Notes: a model not told the origin generated them from the letters alone. A DNA stretch of 64,000 bases from Moraxella porci DSM 25326 (GCF_002014855.1 NZ_MUYV01000011.1:124001-188000); one strand, 5' to 3'. Counted from the first letter of the stretch, positions 16,147 to 24,351 are shown. Numbers and translations: made by a program.

Positions 16147-16539
16147 TTAATCCAACCAATCTTCAAATTTAAGCCCATCTACTCGTTCAAACTCTTTCAC
16201 ATTATGGGTTAATAAAATCAACTCTTGGGCAATGGCTTGTCCTGCAATCAACACATCATAGACACCAATCGGTGTGCCTTTTTGTTTTAAATCGGCACGA
16301 ATTTTCCCTGCGTGATAAGCGTCTTGTTGAGTAAACGGCAAAATTTCAAATGGTAACTGCTGCAAAGTGCGTAAATTATCCTGCACTTTTTGGCTGTTAT
16401 ACGCCCCAAATGCCAATTCAAAATACACCACGCTGGACAATACAAAATCACTTGGCTGATATTGGCGGATTTTGTTGATGATATTGGCTTGTCGTCTACT
16501 GATGGCAATGACCATATTGGTATCTAATAGGTATTTCAT
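16147..16539 (-). CDS. vapC: VapC-type PIN-domain toxin
   Basis: 130 aa. PIN nuclease with the acidic residues D6 (LLDTN), E41 (YFELAFG) and D95 (IGVYDVLIAGQA), plus the typical ending LTHNVKEFERVDGLKFEDW. VapC toxins cut tRNA or rRNA. Its start overlaps the vapB stop by four bases (ATGA), the usual toxin-antitoxin coupling. Confidence 0.92.
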   Translation of the reverse strand: MKYLLDTNMVIAISRRQANIINKIRQYQPSDFVLSSVVYFELAFGAYNSQKVQDNLRTLQQLPFEILPFTQQDAYHAGKIRADLKQKGTPIGVYDVLIAGQAIAQELILLTHNVKEFERVDGLKFEDWLD

Positions 16540-16778
16540 TCAAACATGCTCCAATCGCGTTCCTGTTCGGGTTCGTTGCGCAATTCTTGTATGGCTTTTT
16601 CCATTGTTTTATCAAAGCCTTGTACATCGTCTAGCCATGCCCAATCATTAACAATCGGTTCAATAATGACTTGTTTACCTTGTTTACGGATATTGACCAT
16701 TTTGCCTTCAAAACGAAATTCTTTGGGTAACCGCACCGCTTGCGAATTACCGCTCCAAAATAATTTTGCTGTTGTCAT
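16536..16778 (-). CDS. vapB: VapB-type antitoxin
   Basis: 80 aa. N-terminal AbrB/MazE-like swapped-hairpin DNA-binding domain (LFWSGNSQAVRLPKEFRFEG) and an acidic C-terminal tail that would cover the VapC active site (ending RDWSMFE). ATG 16778 follows GGAGATAAAAT. First gene of the pair; it is expected to repress its own promoter in the 16779-16915 gap. Confidence 0.92.
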   Translation of the reverse strand: MTTAKLFWSGNSQAVRLPKEFRFEGKMVNIRKQGKQVIIEPIVNDWAWLDDVQGFDKTMEKAIQELRNEPEQERDWSMFE

Positions 16779-16915
16779 ATTTTATCTCCTAAATAATAGA
16801 TACATTTTGTATATCTTATCAATATTTTTTTGGTTTTCCAAGTGGTTTAATTATCCTAATTTATAGAATAATTAAAGATAAAAACACCAATAGGTTGATT
16901 TTTCTGATATTCATC

Positions 16916-17806
16916 TTACCACGCCCTATCTTCAAAATACCCCACCAAAAAATCCACCAACCTCCGTACCGCTAACGGCAATTTATGCCGAGACGGATAC
17001 AGCAAATAAATCGTGAATTTGGGTAATTGCCAATCGGTTAGCACAGCAGTCAGTTGCCCAGTTTGCAGATAATCTTCCAGCAAATATTTCGGCAACATCG
17101 CCACGCCACTATGCGACAACACGCTGTTTAACAAAACCGTGGTTTCGTTGGTGGTTAATTGGCTGGTTAATTCTAATACGACTTCTTGATTTTCTTGATA
17201 AAAATACCATTCTTTGCGGTTGATATTGGCATGGGTCAAATAGCGATGATGTCGCAAATCTTCGGGGTGCTGTGGCGTGCCAAACCATGCCAAATACTCG
17301 GGCGTGGCGACAATCAACGAATGACAATCCGCCAATTTGCGTGCCACTAAATTCGGGTCGGGTTGATTGGTAATGCGTACCGCCAAATCAATGCGTTCAG
17401 CCACCAAATCCAGCAATTTATCGCTTAATTCCAAATGAATGTTTAAATTGGGGTGTTCACGCAAAAACACATTGACCGCTTTGGTCAAATGAGTTGTTCC
17501 AAACGAACCGCTACTGCTCAAACGAATATTGCCCCGCAAATCGCCTTGTTGTGCTGATAATTCCTGTTCTAATTCAATACTTAACGCCAACATTTTTTGG
17601 CAAACAATCACGGCTTGTTCGCCAGCGTCTGTTAATTGCACTTGCCGTGTGGTGCGTTGGAACAAACGGGCGTTGAGCCATTCTTCCATTAGGGCAATAT
17701 GCCGTGTAATCATGGGTTTGGACATATCCAAACGGTCGGCGGTGGCGGTAAAACTGCCTGTTTCAGCAACCGATAAAAACACTTTGATGGCGGTTAATTT
17801 GTCCAT
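16916..17806 (-). CDS. LysR-family transcriptional regulator
   Basis: 296 aa. N-terminal winged HTH (AVFLSVAETGSFTATADRLDMSKPMITRHI) and a LysR substrate-binding domain of the DsdC/CrgA-like class. It is divergent from the MBL-fold/DsbA-like gene pair, so it probably controls them; the effector is unknown. The last 127 bases are duplicated 2 kb to the left. GGAG precedes ATG 17806. Confidence 0.88.
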   Translation of the reverse strand: MDKLTAIKVFLSVAETGSFTATADRLDMSKPMITRHIALMEEWLNARLFQRTTRQVQLTDAGEQAVIVCQKMLALSIELEQELSAQQGDLRGNIRLSSSGSFGTTHLTKAVNVFLREHPNLNIHLELSDKLLDLVAERIDLAVRITNQPDPNLVARKLADCHSLIVATPEYLAWFGTPQHPEDLRHHRYLTHANINRKEWYFYQENQEVVLELTSQLTTNETTVLLNSVLSHSGVAMLPKYLLEDYLQTGQLTAVLTDWQLPKFTIYLLYPSRHKLPLAVRRLVDFLVGYFEDRAW

Positions 17807-17927
17807 GTATACTCCTAATTATTTCAAATTAAGAAATAGTAATATTCAAAAATCGGTATTTTTCGTAAATTTTATTTCATTATAATACACATATTCAATG
17901 ATTTTTTTAACTTTTAAGGTAAATAGT

Positions 17928-18782
17928 ATGAACTTGAAAACAGTCTTTTTAACATTAACATTAGGTCTTTCTGCTGCTGCACACGCTGAATTAAATGTGA
18001 AAGTGTATCAAGCAGATAGCAATAGTTTTAATGTTACTTCCACATTGGTAACAGGAGAAAAAGAAGCCATTTTGATTGATACGGGGTTTACTCGTGCGGA
18101 CGCGTTGCGTATTTCTGCCGATATTTTGGACAGCAAAAAGACGCTGACCACCATTTTAGTCAGTCAAGCCGACCCTGATTATTATTTTGGGGTAGAAACC
18201 ATTAAAGAAATTTTCCCAAATGTTCAAGTGGTTACGACACCTGCGGTATTGGCAAAGATTGAAGCGAAATTACCCAATAAATTAGCCACTTGGTCGCCAA
18301 AAATGGGAGCAAATGCACCCCGTAAGCCGATTTTACCAACGGCATTAAACGGTACAACTTTGACGCTGGAAGGCGAAACCATTGAAATTCGTGGGACAAA
18401 AGGTCTGTTGGCACATCGCCCTTATGTGTGGATACCGTCTATTCAAACGATTACTGGCAATATTGGCGTATTTGGCAATATGCACGTTTGGACTGCCGAT
18501 ACGCAAACCAAATCATACCGTCAGGCGTGGATTGCCCAATTAGATGAGATGAAAGCGTTAAATCCGCAAAAAGTGATTGCAGGTCATATGGCACAAGGCA
18601 CGGAATTGGATAGCACCGCCATTGATTTTACAAAAACTTATTTGCAAACTTTTGAGCAAGCATTAAAGGGCAAAGACAGTAGCACCGTCATTGCCACGAT
18701 GGATAAGGCGTATCCCAATTTACCTGCCAAATTCAATTTGGAATTAGGTGCAAAAGTGAATAAAGGTGAGATGAAGTGGTAA
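17928..18782 (+). CDS. secreted MBL-fold protein with degenerate metal site
   Basis: 284 aa from ATG 17928, with a cleavable signal peptide ending AHA. Metallo-beta-lactamase fold features are present (ILIDTGFTRADAL, ILVSQADPDYYFG, GHMAQG). The canonical metal motif H-x-H-x-D-H reads Q-A-D-P-D-Y, so three of its four ligands are replaced and classic dinuclear zinc hydrolysis is doubtful. Related periplasmic members commonly keep the first His. Its stop lies 36 bases before the DsbA-like start, so the two are likely co-transcribed, opposite the LysR gene. Confidence 0.8.
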   Translation: MNLKTVFLTLTLGLSAAAHAELNVKVYQADSNSFNVTSTLVTGEKEAILIDTGFTRADALRISADILDSKKTLTTILVSQADPDYYFGVETIKEIFPNVQVVTTPAVLAKIEAKLPNKLATWSPKMGANAPRKPILPTALNGTTLTLEGETIEIRGTKGLLAHRPYVWIPSIQTITGNIGVFGNMHVWTADTQTKSYRQAWIAQLDEMKALNPQKVIAGHMAQGTELDSTAIDFTKTYLQTFEQALKGKDSSTVIATMDKAYPNLPAKFNLELGAKVNKGEMKW

Positions 18783-18789
18783 AAGCCAT

Positions 18790-18801
18790 TTCAGGTAGCC
18801 T
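18790..18801 (-). repeat. uptake sequence, Eikenella dialect (AG-eikDUS)
   Basis: Minus strand AGGCTACCTGAA, exact. The site is nearly palindromic and lies between two coupled genes. Confidence 0.65.
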
Positions 18802-18817
18802 GAAAATTGGAAAAATC

Positions 18818-19366
18818 ATGAAAGTTTATTATTTATTTGACCCTTTATGCGGTTGGTGCTACGGGGCGAAACCTGCGTTAGAAACGGTTGCGTCTCAATA
18901 TCCTGTGGAGCTTACGCCAACGGGTTTGTTTTTCCGTAGCGGTCGTGTGATGGACGCGGATTTTGCCCAATACGCATGGGGCAACGATGAGCGTATCGAG
19001 CGCTTAACAGGACAACCATTCAGCACCGCTTATCGTGAAAATGTGTTGCAAGGCGGTGGGCAATTTGATTCACAAAACAGCTTATTGGCTTTGACGGCTG
19101 TCCGTGAAATGGCACCTGAACAAGAAATTAATGTGCTGAGTGCCTTGCAAACGGCACGTTATGTTGATGGGCGTGATAATGCCGATTTGAACGTGATTGC
19201 TGATATTTTGCACACACAAGGTTTGGGCGATGTCGTGCCAAAATTGCACGACCCACAAACCGAACAAGCATTGTTGGCGAGAATCAACTTCGGGCAACGA
19301 CTCACGCAGCGTCTGGGCGTGTCGGGCGTACCGCAGTTGGTGCTGGAACGTGATGGGCGATTTTAA
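18818..19366 (+). pseudogene. DsbA/FrnE-like thiol oxidoreductase truncated by an in-frame stop
   Basis: 182 aa from ATG 18818. N-terminal thioredoxin-fold motif LFDPLCGWCYGAKPAL with the CGWC active site, and the cis-Pro loop GVSGVPQLVLERDGRF at the end. The TAA at 19364-19366 is followed in the same frame by 19 sensible codons (VAPSHLLFERP...) up to TAG at 19424-19426, and family members continue with a comparable L-L-P-x-x-L segment. A single change, for example AAA to TAA, explains this. The product may still fold, as only the C-terminal helix is lost. Confidence 0.7.
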
Positions 19367-19440
19367 GTAGCACCGAGTCATTTATTGTTTGAGCGACCGC
19401 AAAATATTCTGAATAATTTGGCGTAGTTGCCCAAAATGAT

Positions 19441-19455
19441 TTCAGGCTGCCTGAA
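19441..19455. repeat. overlapping uptake sequences (simDUS plus, kingDUS minus)
   Basis: TTCAGGCTGCCTGAA contains AGGCTGCCTGAA (Simonsiella type) and, on the other strand, AGGCAGCCTGAA (Kingella type). Confidence 0.65.
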
Positions 19456-19475
19456 CAATTTATCACAACAAAAAT

Positions 19476-19501
19476 GCCGTTTGAACCCAAATTCAAACGG
19501 C
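19476..19501. terminator. bidirectional terminator between dsbA-like and LLM genes
   Basis: GCCGTTTGAA, loop CCCAAA, TTCAAACGGC, flanked by T runs in both directions; the arm is a near-DUS. It lies inside the end of the converging LLM-gene region. Confidence 0.75.
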
Positions 19502-19508
19502 TTTTTCA

Positions 19509-20447
19509 TCAAAATTTCGTCAAAACATACTCTGCCAATTCCTGCAACACTTCTTCAGCAGGGCGATTGGTCGGTTTTAAGTTTAATGCCAAATGCGTCA
19601 CACCTTTTTCTTGTTCTTTTGTCCAAAAATCTGCCAAGCCTTTTGCACCGCCACGCAAATAATTGTTATTAAACAATCGTGCAGGTTCATTCGGATTGTC
19701 CGTTACTTCTACAAACTGGGCATAGCCAAACGCAGTCGGCGTGTCTTTTTGGCGTAAATCAGCAAGGGTTTTAATGATGTTTGCCGTATCATCGGGGTTC
19801 ACGCCGTGCCAAATCCATGCATCAGGCACATTGGCAAGCCATTCCAACTCCTGCCTTGCTCGCCCAATCGCCACAATCGGCAAAGGATAATCAGGTTTGG
19901 GCAATAAATCCAAATTACCCGATAAATTTCCATAATGCTTGCCGTTAAATTTCGGAAAATGCTGTTCGGTCAAGGTTTTAATCAGCTCAATGCTTTCACG
20001 AAACGCTTCGGCACGCCCTGCAAAATCTGCCCCAAAAGCAGGATATTCCACAGGACGGTCGCCACTGGACAAGCCCAATAAAAACCGTCCGTTACTGAGT
20101 TTATCCACACTAACCGCAGATTTGGCAATGTGAATGGGCGAACGCAGTGGTGCAATCAGCCCTGCCGTGCCAAGTGCGATTTTATCGGTTTTGGCAGACA
20201 AAAACGCAAGCGTAACCATAGGATCAAGCCCTTGCCCCACATCGCCAAAATTTGGGTCGTAAAATGGCACATCTCGCACCCACAATGCCGAAAATCCCAA
20301 GTTTTCAGCCAGCTTTGCGGTGTCGCCAATGTCGGTTAATTCATCGGGTAAATGTTTGTCATAGCCTTTAAAGGGAGCGATTAAACCAAAGGTCAGCTTA
20401 TTTTGTTGGAAGACTTGTGAGAAAGTCGGAGAAAGTGGTTTATTCAT
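19509..20447 (-). CDS. LLM-class flavin-dependent oxidoreductase
   Basis: 312 aa from ATG 20447 (MNKPLSPTF). Bacterial-luciferase-like TIM barrel: GFSALWVRDVPFYDP, ALGTAGLIAPLRSPIHIAKSAVSVDKLSNGRFLLGLSSGDRP, and PLPIVAIGRARQ. These enzymes use FMNH2 or F420 to oxidise small organic substrates; the substrate is unknown. Its upstream region duplicates the operator/promoter in front of the quinone-reductase-like gene, so both are probably controlled by the LysR protein encoded at 21714. Confidence 0.88.
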   Translation of the reverse strand: MNKPLSPTFSQVFQQNKLTFGLIAPFKGYDKHLPDELTDIGDTAKLAENLGFSALWVRDVPFYDPNFGDVGQGLDPMVTLAFLSAKTDKIALGTAGLIAPLRSPIHIAKSAVSVDKLSNGRFLLGLSSGDRPVEYPAFGADFAGRAEAFRESIELIKTLTEQHFPKFNGKHYGNLSGNLDLLPKPDYPLPIVAIGRARQELEWLANVPDAWIWHGVNPDDTANIIKTLADLRQKDTPTAFGYAQFVEVTDNPNEPARLFNNNYLRGGAKGLADFWTKEQEKGVTHLALNLKPTNRPAEEVLQELAEYVLTKF

Positions 20448-20462
20448 AAAAAATTCTCTGTA

Positions 20463-20546
20463 TAATAAAAAAGATGCGTATATTTTAATTATCTTTCTGA
20501 TTTGCTGAAACAACATCAATCACAAAACACCTTTGCTAAATTAACA
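20463..20546. promoter_or_regulatory. copy of the LysR-type operator region, in front of the LLM gene
   Basis: About 84 bases closely matching 21627-21714, including the shared stretch ATCAATCACAAAACACCTTT. Here the LysR coding sequence that follows the other copy is missing. Confidence 0.7.
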
Positions 20547-20577
20547 TAAATAAATTTCAGGCTACCTAAAACAAAAA

Positions 20578-20609
20578 AAATGCCGTCTGAAAATTTTCAA
20601 ACGGCATTT
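20578..20609. terminator. terminator containing an exact AT-DUS (20580-20591)
   Basis: ATGCCGTCTGAA exact, pairing with TTCAAACGGCAT across AATT, with A and T runs outside. Paired DUS-type terminators are typical of Neisseria genomes. Confidence 0.85.
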
Positions 20610-20622
20610 CATTTAAAAACAA

Positions 20623-21612
20623 TCAAACCTTAACCACAATCTTCCCAATCTGTTGATTACTTGCCATATATTCGTGGGCTTTGACCATTTCATCAAAGGC
20701 AAAGATTTTGTCAATTTCTGGGCGTAATTGACCGCTTGCCAAGCCGTCATAGACAAATTGTTTGGCTTTTGCCAGTTTGTCAGGTTCGGTAGTGATTTCA
20801 AAGAGTTCATAGCCACGCACGGTCAAATGTTTACCTAAAATTGGGAATACGGGCACGGCAATATCATCGTGGCTTAATGCTCCGTAAATGATGTAGCGAC
20901 CGTCTTGTGCCATTGCGTGAAAAATGTGTGATGCCCCTTGTCCGCCCACAGGGTCAAATACCACATTCACCCCCTTACCGTTTGTGATTTCAAGAAGTTT
21001 TGCGGTAACATCATCTTCGGTTGTAGCGACCACAAAATCCGCCCCTTTTTCCAAAAGTACATCACCTTTGGCGTGTGTGCGTGTCAGGGCGATAACCGTT
21101 GCCCCTTGCATTTTAGCGATTTGAATACTTGCCAAGCCGACCGAACTCGTTGCTCCGCCCAGCACTACAACATCGCCTTTTTGCATTTTGCCAAACTCCA
21201 AAAGTCCGCCATAAGCGGTAACAAACGCCATCCAACTGGCGGACGCTTGTTCCATTGTCAGCGTGTCGGGATGTTTGACAACAGCGTGTTTGGGCATATT
21301 GATAAGTTCGCCATAAGTGCCGTATTCGGTAAACATAAAGGACGGAATGATGCTTACTTTATCGCCAATGGAAAACTCGCTCACATCATTACCAATCGCT
21401 GTTACAACGCCAGCACCTTCGTAACCCAAAGTCGCAGGGAATACTGGGTCAATCACATACGCACCTTCACGGTACATCATTTCGGCACGGTTTAAGCCAA
21501 TGGCGTGGATTTGAATTTGCACTTCATCGGCTTTCGGAGCAGGTGTTTGCACATCTACGATTTGTAAGACATCAGGCGAACCTGTTTGGGTAAATTGGAT
21601 TTGTTTGCTCAT
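20623..21612 (-). CDS. zinc-independent quinone oxidoreductase / MDR-family alcohol dehydrogenase
   Basis: 329 aa. GroES-like N-terminal half (LGYEGAGVVTAIG, FSIGDKVSIIPSF) and a Rossmann half with a GGATSSVGLASIQIAK nucleotide loop and NVVFDPVGG. It lacks the Cys/His catalytic zinc ligands, so it is a quinone-reductase-like NAD(P)H enzyme. It is divergent from the LysR gene at 21714, with only 101 bases between, the classic LysR-target layout. Confidence 0.88.
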   Translation of the reverse strand: MSKQIQFTQTGSPDVLQIVDVQTPAPKADEVQIQIHAIGLNRAEMMYREGAYVIDPVFPATLGYEGAGVVTAIGNDVSEFSIGDKVSIIPSFMFTEYGTYGELINMPKHAVVKHPDTLTMEQASASWMAFVTAYGGLLEFGKMQKGDVVVLGGATSSVGLASIQIAKMQGATVIALTRTHAKGDVLLEKGADFVVATTEDDVTAKLLEITNGKGVNVVFDPVGGQGASHIFHAMAQDGRYIIYGALSHDDIAVPVFPILGKHLTVRGYELFEITTEPDKLAKAKQFVYDGLASGQLRPEIDKIFAFDEMVKAHEYMASNQQIGKIVVKV

Positions 21613-21626
21613 TGATTTTGACCTTA

Positions 21627-21714
21627 TTATAAAAAAGATGTGCTTATTTTAATGGTTTATTTAATTTGCTAAAATAACATCAATCACAAAACACCTTTGC
21701 TAAAATCACACAAA
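21627..21714. promoter_or_regulatory. divergent LysR/quinone-reductase operator region
   Basis: AT-rich 101-base gap between two divergent genes; the duplicated ATCAATCACAAAACACC block is also found upstream of the LLM gene. No consensus LysR T-N11-A box was confirmed. Confidence 0.6.
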
Positions 21715-22643
21715 TGAACCCGAAAAACACCACATTCCACGCCCTAGAAATTTTCCTAGCCGTTGCCAAAGAAAAAAACTTTTCCGAAGTCGCCCGTCAA
21801 TACGATGTCGCCAGTTCAGTCATTTCCCGTCAAATCAAGCAATTAGAAGATGATTTTGGGCAAACCTTGTTTTATCGCAGTACACGGGCGATGAGTTTGA
21901 CGCAGGCAGGCGAAATGTTTGCCACCCACGCCAAAACCATACTAGGCGAATTTCATCATTTGCTAGATGAATTTAACGATAAAAATCAAGAACCCAATGG
22001 CACAATTCACATTAACGCCCCTGTGTTTTTTGGGCAAAAACACATTGCTCCCTATTTAGGCGAACTTGCCAAACGCTATCCAAAATTGCACATTCATTTA
22101 AGCCAAACCGATGATTTTATTGACCCTTATAGCGAAATGGCAGATATGATTGTGCGTGTCGCTGTGCCGACTGATAGCAATTTAAAGCAAAAAATCATCG
22201 CTTGCCAACGCCATTTTCTGCTGGCATCGTCCGATTATTTGGCGGAATTTGGCACACCCAAAACGCTGGCGGATTTAAAACATCATCACGGGCTGTTTTA
22301 TCGTGGCGAACTGGGCGTATTGCGATTTAAAGATTTAAAATCCAATCAATTTATTGAAATCAAAGAAAAAATGATGAGCAATAATGCAGGCAGTTTGATT
22401 GAAATGGCTATTTGTGGGGCAGGTATTGTGATGATGCCTGATTGGGCGGTGGCAGATGAAATGCGAACAGGCAAACTTGTTCCGATTTTGACTGATACAC
22501 CCGTTTCCAGCGATAACACTGATATTTGTGTTGCCATTCTCACGCCACAAAGTGCGTATCGCCCTGTGAATGTGCAGGCGGTGATTGATTTTTTTGTGGA
22601 AAAATGGGACGGGGGGAGAAGTTGGGGGTTTCAGGCTGGCTGA
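21714..22643 (+). CDS. LysR-family transcriptional regulator
   Basis: 309 aa. N-terminal HTH (EIFLAVAKEKNFSEVARQYDVASSVISRQIKQLE) and a LysR effector domain. Divergent from a quinone-reductase-like gene. The last ~90 bases plus the following terminator recur at 32.9 kb as a detached fragment. The gene ends in a short G-rich stretch (GGRSWGFQAG) that overlaps AGGCTGGCTGAA, a DUS variant. Confidence 0.88.
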   Translation: MNPKNTTFHALEIFLAVAKEKNFSEVARQYDVASSVISRQIKQLEDDFGQTLFYRSTRAMSLTQAGEMFATHAKTILGEFHHLLDEFNDKNQEPNGTIHINAPVFFGQKHIAPYLGELAKRYPKLHIHLSQTDDFIDPYSEMADMIVRVAVPTDSNLKQKIIACQRHFLLASSDYLAEFGTPKTLADLKHHHGLFYRGELGVLRFKDLKSNQFIEIKEKMMSNNAGSLIEMAICGAGIVMMPDWAVADEMRTGKLVPILTDTPVSSDNTDICVAILTPQSAYRPVNVQAVIDFFVEKWDGGRSWGFQAG

Positions 22644-22649
22644 AAATGA

Positions 22650-22683
22650 AAAACACCGCTTTTATTTCTAAAAACGGTGTTTG
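22650..22683. terminator. terminator between LysR and NAD(P)H oxidoreductase genes
   Basis: AAACACCG and CGGTGTTT arms around TTTTATTTCTAAAAA. The same element is duplicated at 33049-33082. Confidence 0.75.
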
Positions 22684-22695
22684 TTAAACCTAAAA

Positions 22696-23256
22696 TTAAA
22701 CCAAACTTTCCAATTTTTCAATCAAAGTTTTGGCGTGGGCTTTGGCATTGTTTTGCAATTGTGCCAAATGTTCATCGTTATGCACGCCTGCAATGTACAA
22801 CGCGCCATAAAGTGGGTACACGCCTTGCCATTCAAAGCCTGAATACAAAGCCAAATGCTTAACGGGCTTAACCAAATCTTCAATTTTTGCCACGATTTCG
22901 CCATTATAAACACCTTCTGGTGAACCCGTGCTGGTAGAAACGAGCAATTTTTTACCGTGCAATTTGTCGCCACCTTCGCCATAAGCAAAGCCGTAGAGCC
23001 ACACATCGTCTAACCATTTTTTCAAAATCGCAGGGGTGTTAAACCAAAAAGTCGGATATTGGAACAAGACCACATCGGCTTGCACCAACGCATTTTGTTC
23101 GGCTGGCACGTCAATTTTAAAATCAGGGTACAAATCAGACAAACGGCGAACGCTGATTTTGTCGCCAAAATGGTTTTCCAATTCTTGTAAAATCAACTGG
23201 TTGCTGACCGATTGATTTAAATCTTGGTGAGCAGAGATGACTAAAATTTTGCTCAT
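22696..23256 (-). CDS. NAD(P)H-dependent FMN/quinone oxidoreductase (flavodoxin-like fold)
   Basis: 186 aa from ATG 23256. Flavodoxin_2 family as in MdaB/KefG/NQO1: an N-terminal ILVISAHQDLNQSVSNQLI phosphate loop, VVLFQYPTFWFNTPAILKKWLDDVWLYGFAYG, and TSTGSPEGVY. It uses NAD(P)H to reduce quinones by two electrons. An imperfect ATATGG-N6-CCATAT palindrome at 23279-23296 in front of the gene is a candidate operator. Confidence 0.88.
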   Translation of the reverse strand: MSKILVISAHQDLNQSVSNQLILQELENHFGDKISVRRLSDLYPDFKIDVPAEQNALVQADVVLFQYPTFWFNTPAILKKWLDDVWLYGFAYGEGGDKLHGKKLLVSTSTGSPEGVYNGEIVAKIEDLVKPVKHLALYSGFEWQGVYPLYGALYIAGVHNDEHLAQLQNNAKAHAKTLIEKLESLV

Positions 23257-23278
23257 GAAAGATCCTAAAATAATATGG

Positions 23279-23296
23279 ATATGGTTTGTGCCATAT
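23279..23296. promoter_or_regulatory. candidate operator palindrome
   Basis: ATATGG-N6-CCATAT, 23 bases upstream of the oxidoreductase ATG. Confidence 0.35.
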
Positions 23297-23428
23297 TTTA
23301 GTGTGATTGTTAATATTTTGATAGTACTTACATTTTTGTAAGTATGGAAATATTTTTTAATTATTTGATTTTTTTTAGAAAAATACAAAATAGAAAAGTT
23401 GGGCGTTTCAGGCTGGCTGAAAACAAAA

Positions 23429-23460
23429 ATGCCGTCTGAAACATTGTTCAAACGGCATTT
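23429..23460. terminator. terminator containing an exact AT-DUS (23429-23440)
   Basis: ATGCCGTCTGAA exact, with the imperfect complement TTCAAACGGCAT downstream and T run after. AGGCTGGCTGAA, a DUS variant, lies 20 bases to the left. Confidence 0.8.
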
Positions 23461-23461
23461 T

Positions 23462-23713
23462 TTATTTTGCATTCCATTTTACCACCACATCGCCACGCCC
23501 AAGTGTTTGTTTGAGTGCGTCGGCATTGCTGATTCGTCCGATTTTGGTGTATCGATAATTGCTGTGAAAACTTTCATAAAAAATCACAACCGTATCGCCT
23601 TGATAAAGCATTACATCACCTGCGTGGATTTGTCCTGCGGTTTTGTCGTTGGTAGGCAAAGCGTTTGGCAAAGTGGCGAATTTTTCGTTATTTAGATGGT
23701 CGTTCATTGCCAA
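23462..23713 (-). pseudogene. cyclophilin-like protein, 5'-truncated
   Basis: 83 codons from the first in-frame ATG. The sequence EKFATLPNALP, then GDVMLYQGDTVVIFYESF and YTKIGRISNADALKQTLG, matches the C-terminal part of the small cyclophilin-like beta-barrel family. Homology-like sequence continues upstream of the ATG without a start (TEVANLLPLDLA), and no signal peptide or Shine-Dalgarno is present. The N-terminal half is therefore missing. It runs directly into the remnant of a metallothionein gene, so a deletion joined the two. Confidence 0.6.
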
Positions 23714-23738
23714 ATCCAGTGGTAACAGATTGGCAACC

Positions 23739-23774
23739 TCAGTGGGCGTTTGGGTTTTTGATGATGTCGTTCAT
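23739..23774 (-). pseudogene. metallothionein remnant (TGC to TGA)
   Basis: GGAGAA, five bases, then an ATG opening 11 codons (MNDIIKNPNAH) before TGA. The intact metallothionein at 30429-30578 begins with the same ribosome-binding layout and reads MN...H, then TGC GGC TGC CAG TCT; here the equivalent is TGA GGT TGC CAA TCT. The rest of the gene is replaced by the cyclophilin-like fragment. It is served by an apparently intact MerR-type promoter. Confidence 0.65.
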
Positions 23775-23861
23775 AACAATTCTCCAAATTAAAGGTTGAT
23801 TATCAAAACAAAAACCGTTTTTAAGCCACTAAAAACATTGCTTTTTTGTTTTGATGAGCGT

Positions 23862-23892
23862 ATCATAAAACCTAACCTTGCGTTAGGGTCAA
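23862..23892 (-). promoter_or_regulatory. MerR/CueR-type promoter 1
   Basis: On the minus strand TTGACC, 19-base spacer, TATGAT. The spacer includes CTAAC and GTTAG arms. A 19-bp spacer is the hallmark of MerR-family activation. It points at the metallothionein remnant, and cueR copy 1 lies on the other side. Confidence 0.75.
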
Positions 23893-23946
23893 GGATTATT
23901 TTTGCGGATTGACAATTTTTTACAAACGCCAAAACAAGGAGCAACA

Positions 23947-24351
23947 ATGAACATCGGTCAAGCGTCCAAAGCCACAGGGCTGTCCATCAAGCAAATCCGT
24001 GATTATGAAAAAGTCGGTTTGTTATCAAACACTTCACGCAGTGCATCAGGCTATCGTATTTATGGCAATGATACGCTTGACCGCCTAAAATTCATCGCCA
24101 AAGCAAGGGGCGTGGGCTTTTCGCTTGCCCAAATTGGCGAGCTTTTGGCACTGCAAGACAATCCACACCGCAAAAGCTGTGAAGTCAAAGCGTTGGCAAA
24201 TATGCACATTGAATTTTTGACCCAGAAAATCGAAGAACTGACACAGATGAAAGCCACCTTGCAGGCGTGGAGCGACGCCTGCACCGGCGACAACGCCCCC
24301 GACTGCCCGATTTTAAAAGGCTTGGCGGAGAGCGGTGAGGATAAGGGCTGA
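23947..24351 (+). CDS. cueR: CueR-like copper-responsive MerR regulator, copy 1
   Basis: 134 aa from ATG 23947, after AAGGAGC. MerR winged HTH (MNIGQASKATGLSIKQIRDYEKVGLL), a dimerisation helix and the metal loop with C112 and C120 (CTGDNAPDC), the exact positions of the Cu(I) ligands in E. coli CueR. It activates promoters with overlong spacers on binding Cu(I). Three such promoters lie in this block. It is homologous to copy 2 at 30756, including the upstream DNA. Confidence 0.9.
   Translation: MNIGQASKATGLSIKQIRDYEKVGLLSNTSRSASGYRIYGNDTLDRLKFIAKARGVGFSLAQIGELLALQDNPHRKSCEVKALANMHIEFLTQKIEELTQMKATLQAWSDACTGDNAPDCPILKGLAESGEDKG

Noticed and set aside
22696-23472. 258-aa version of the NAD(P)H oxidoreductase
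   Set aside because: The extra 72 residues translate a terminator and uptake sequence; ATG 23256 matches the family start.
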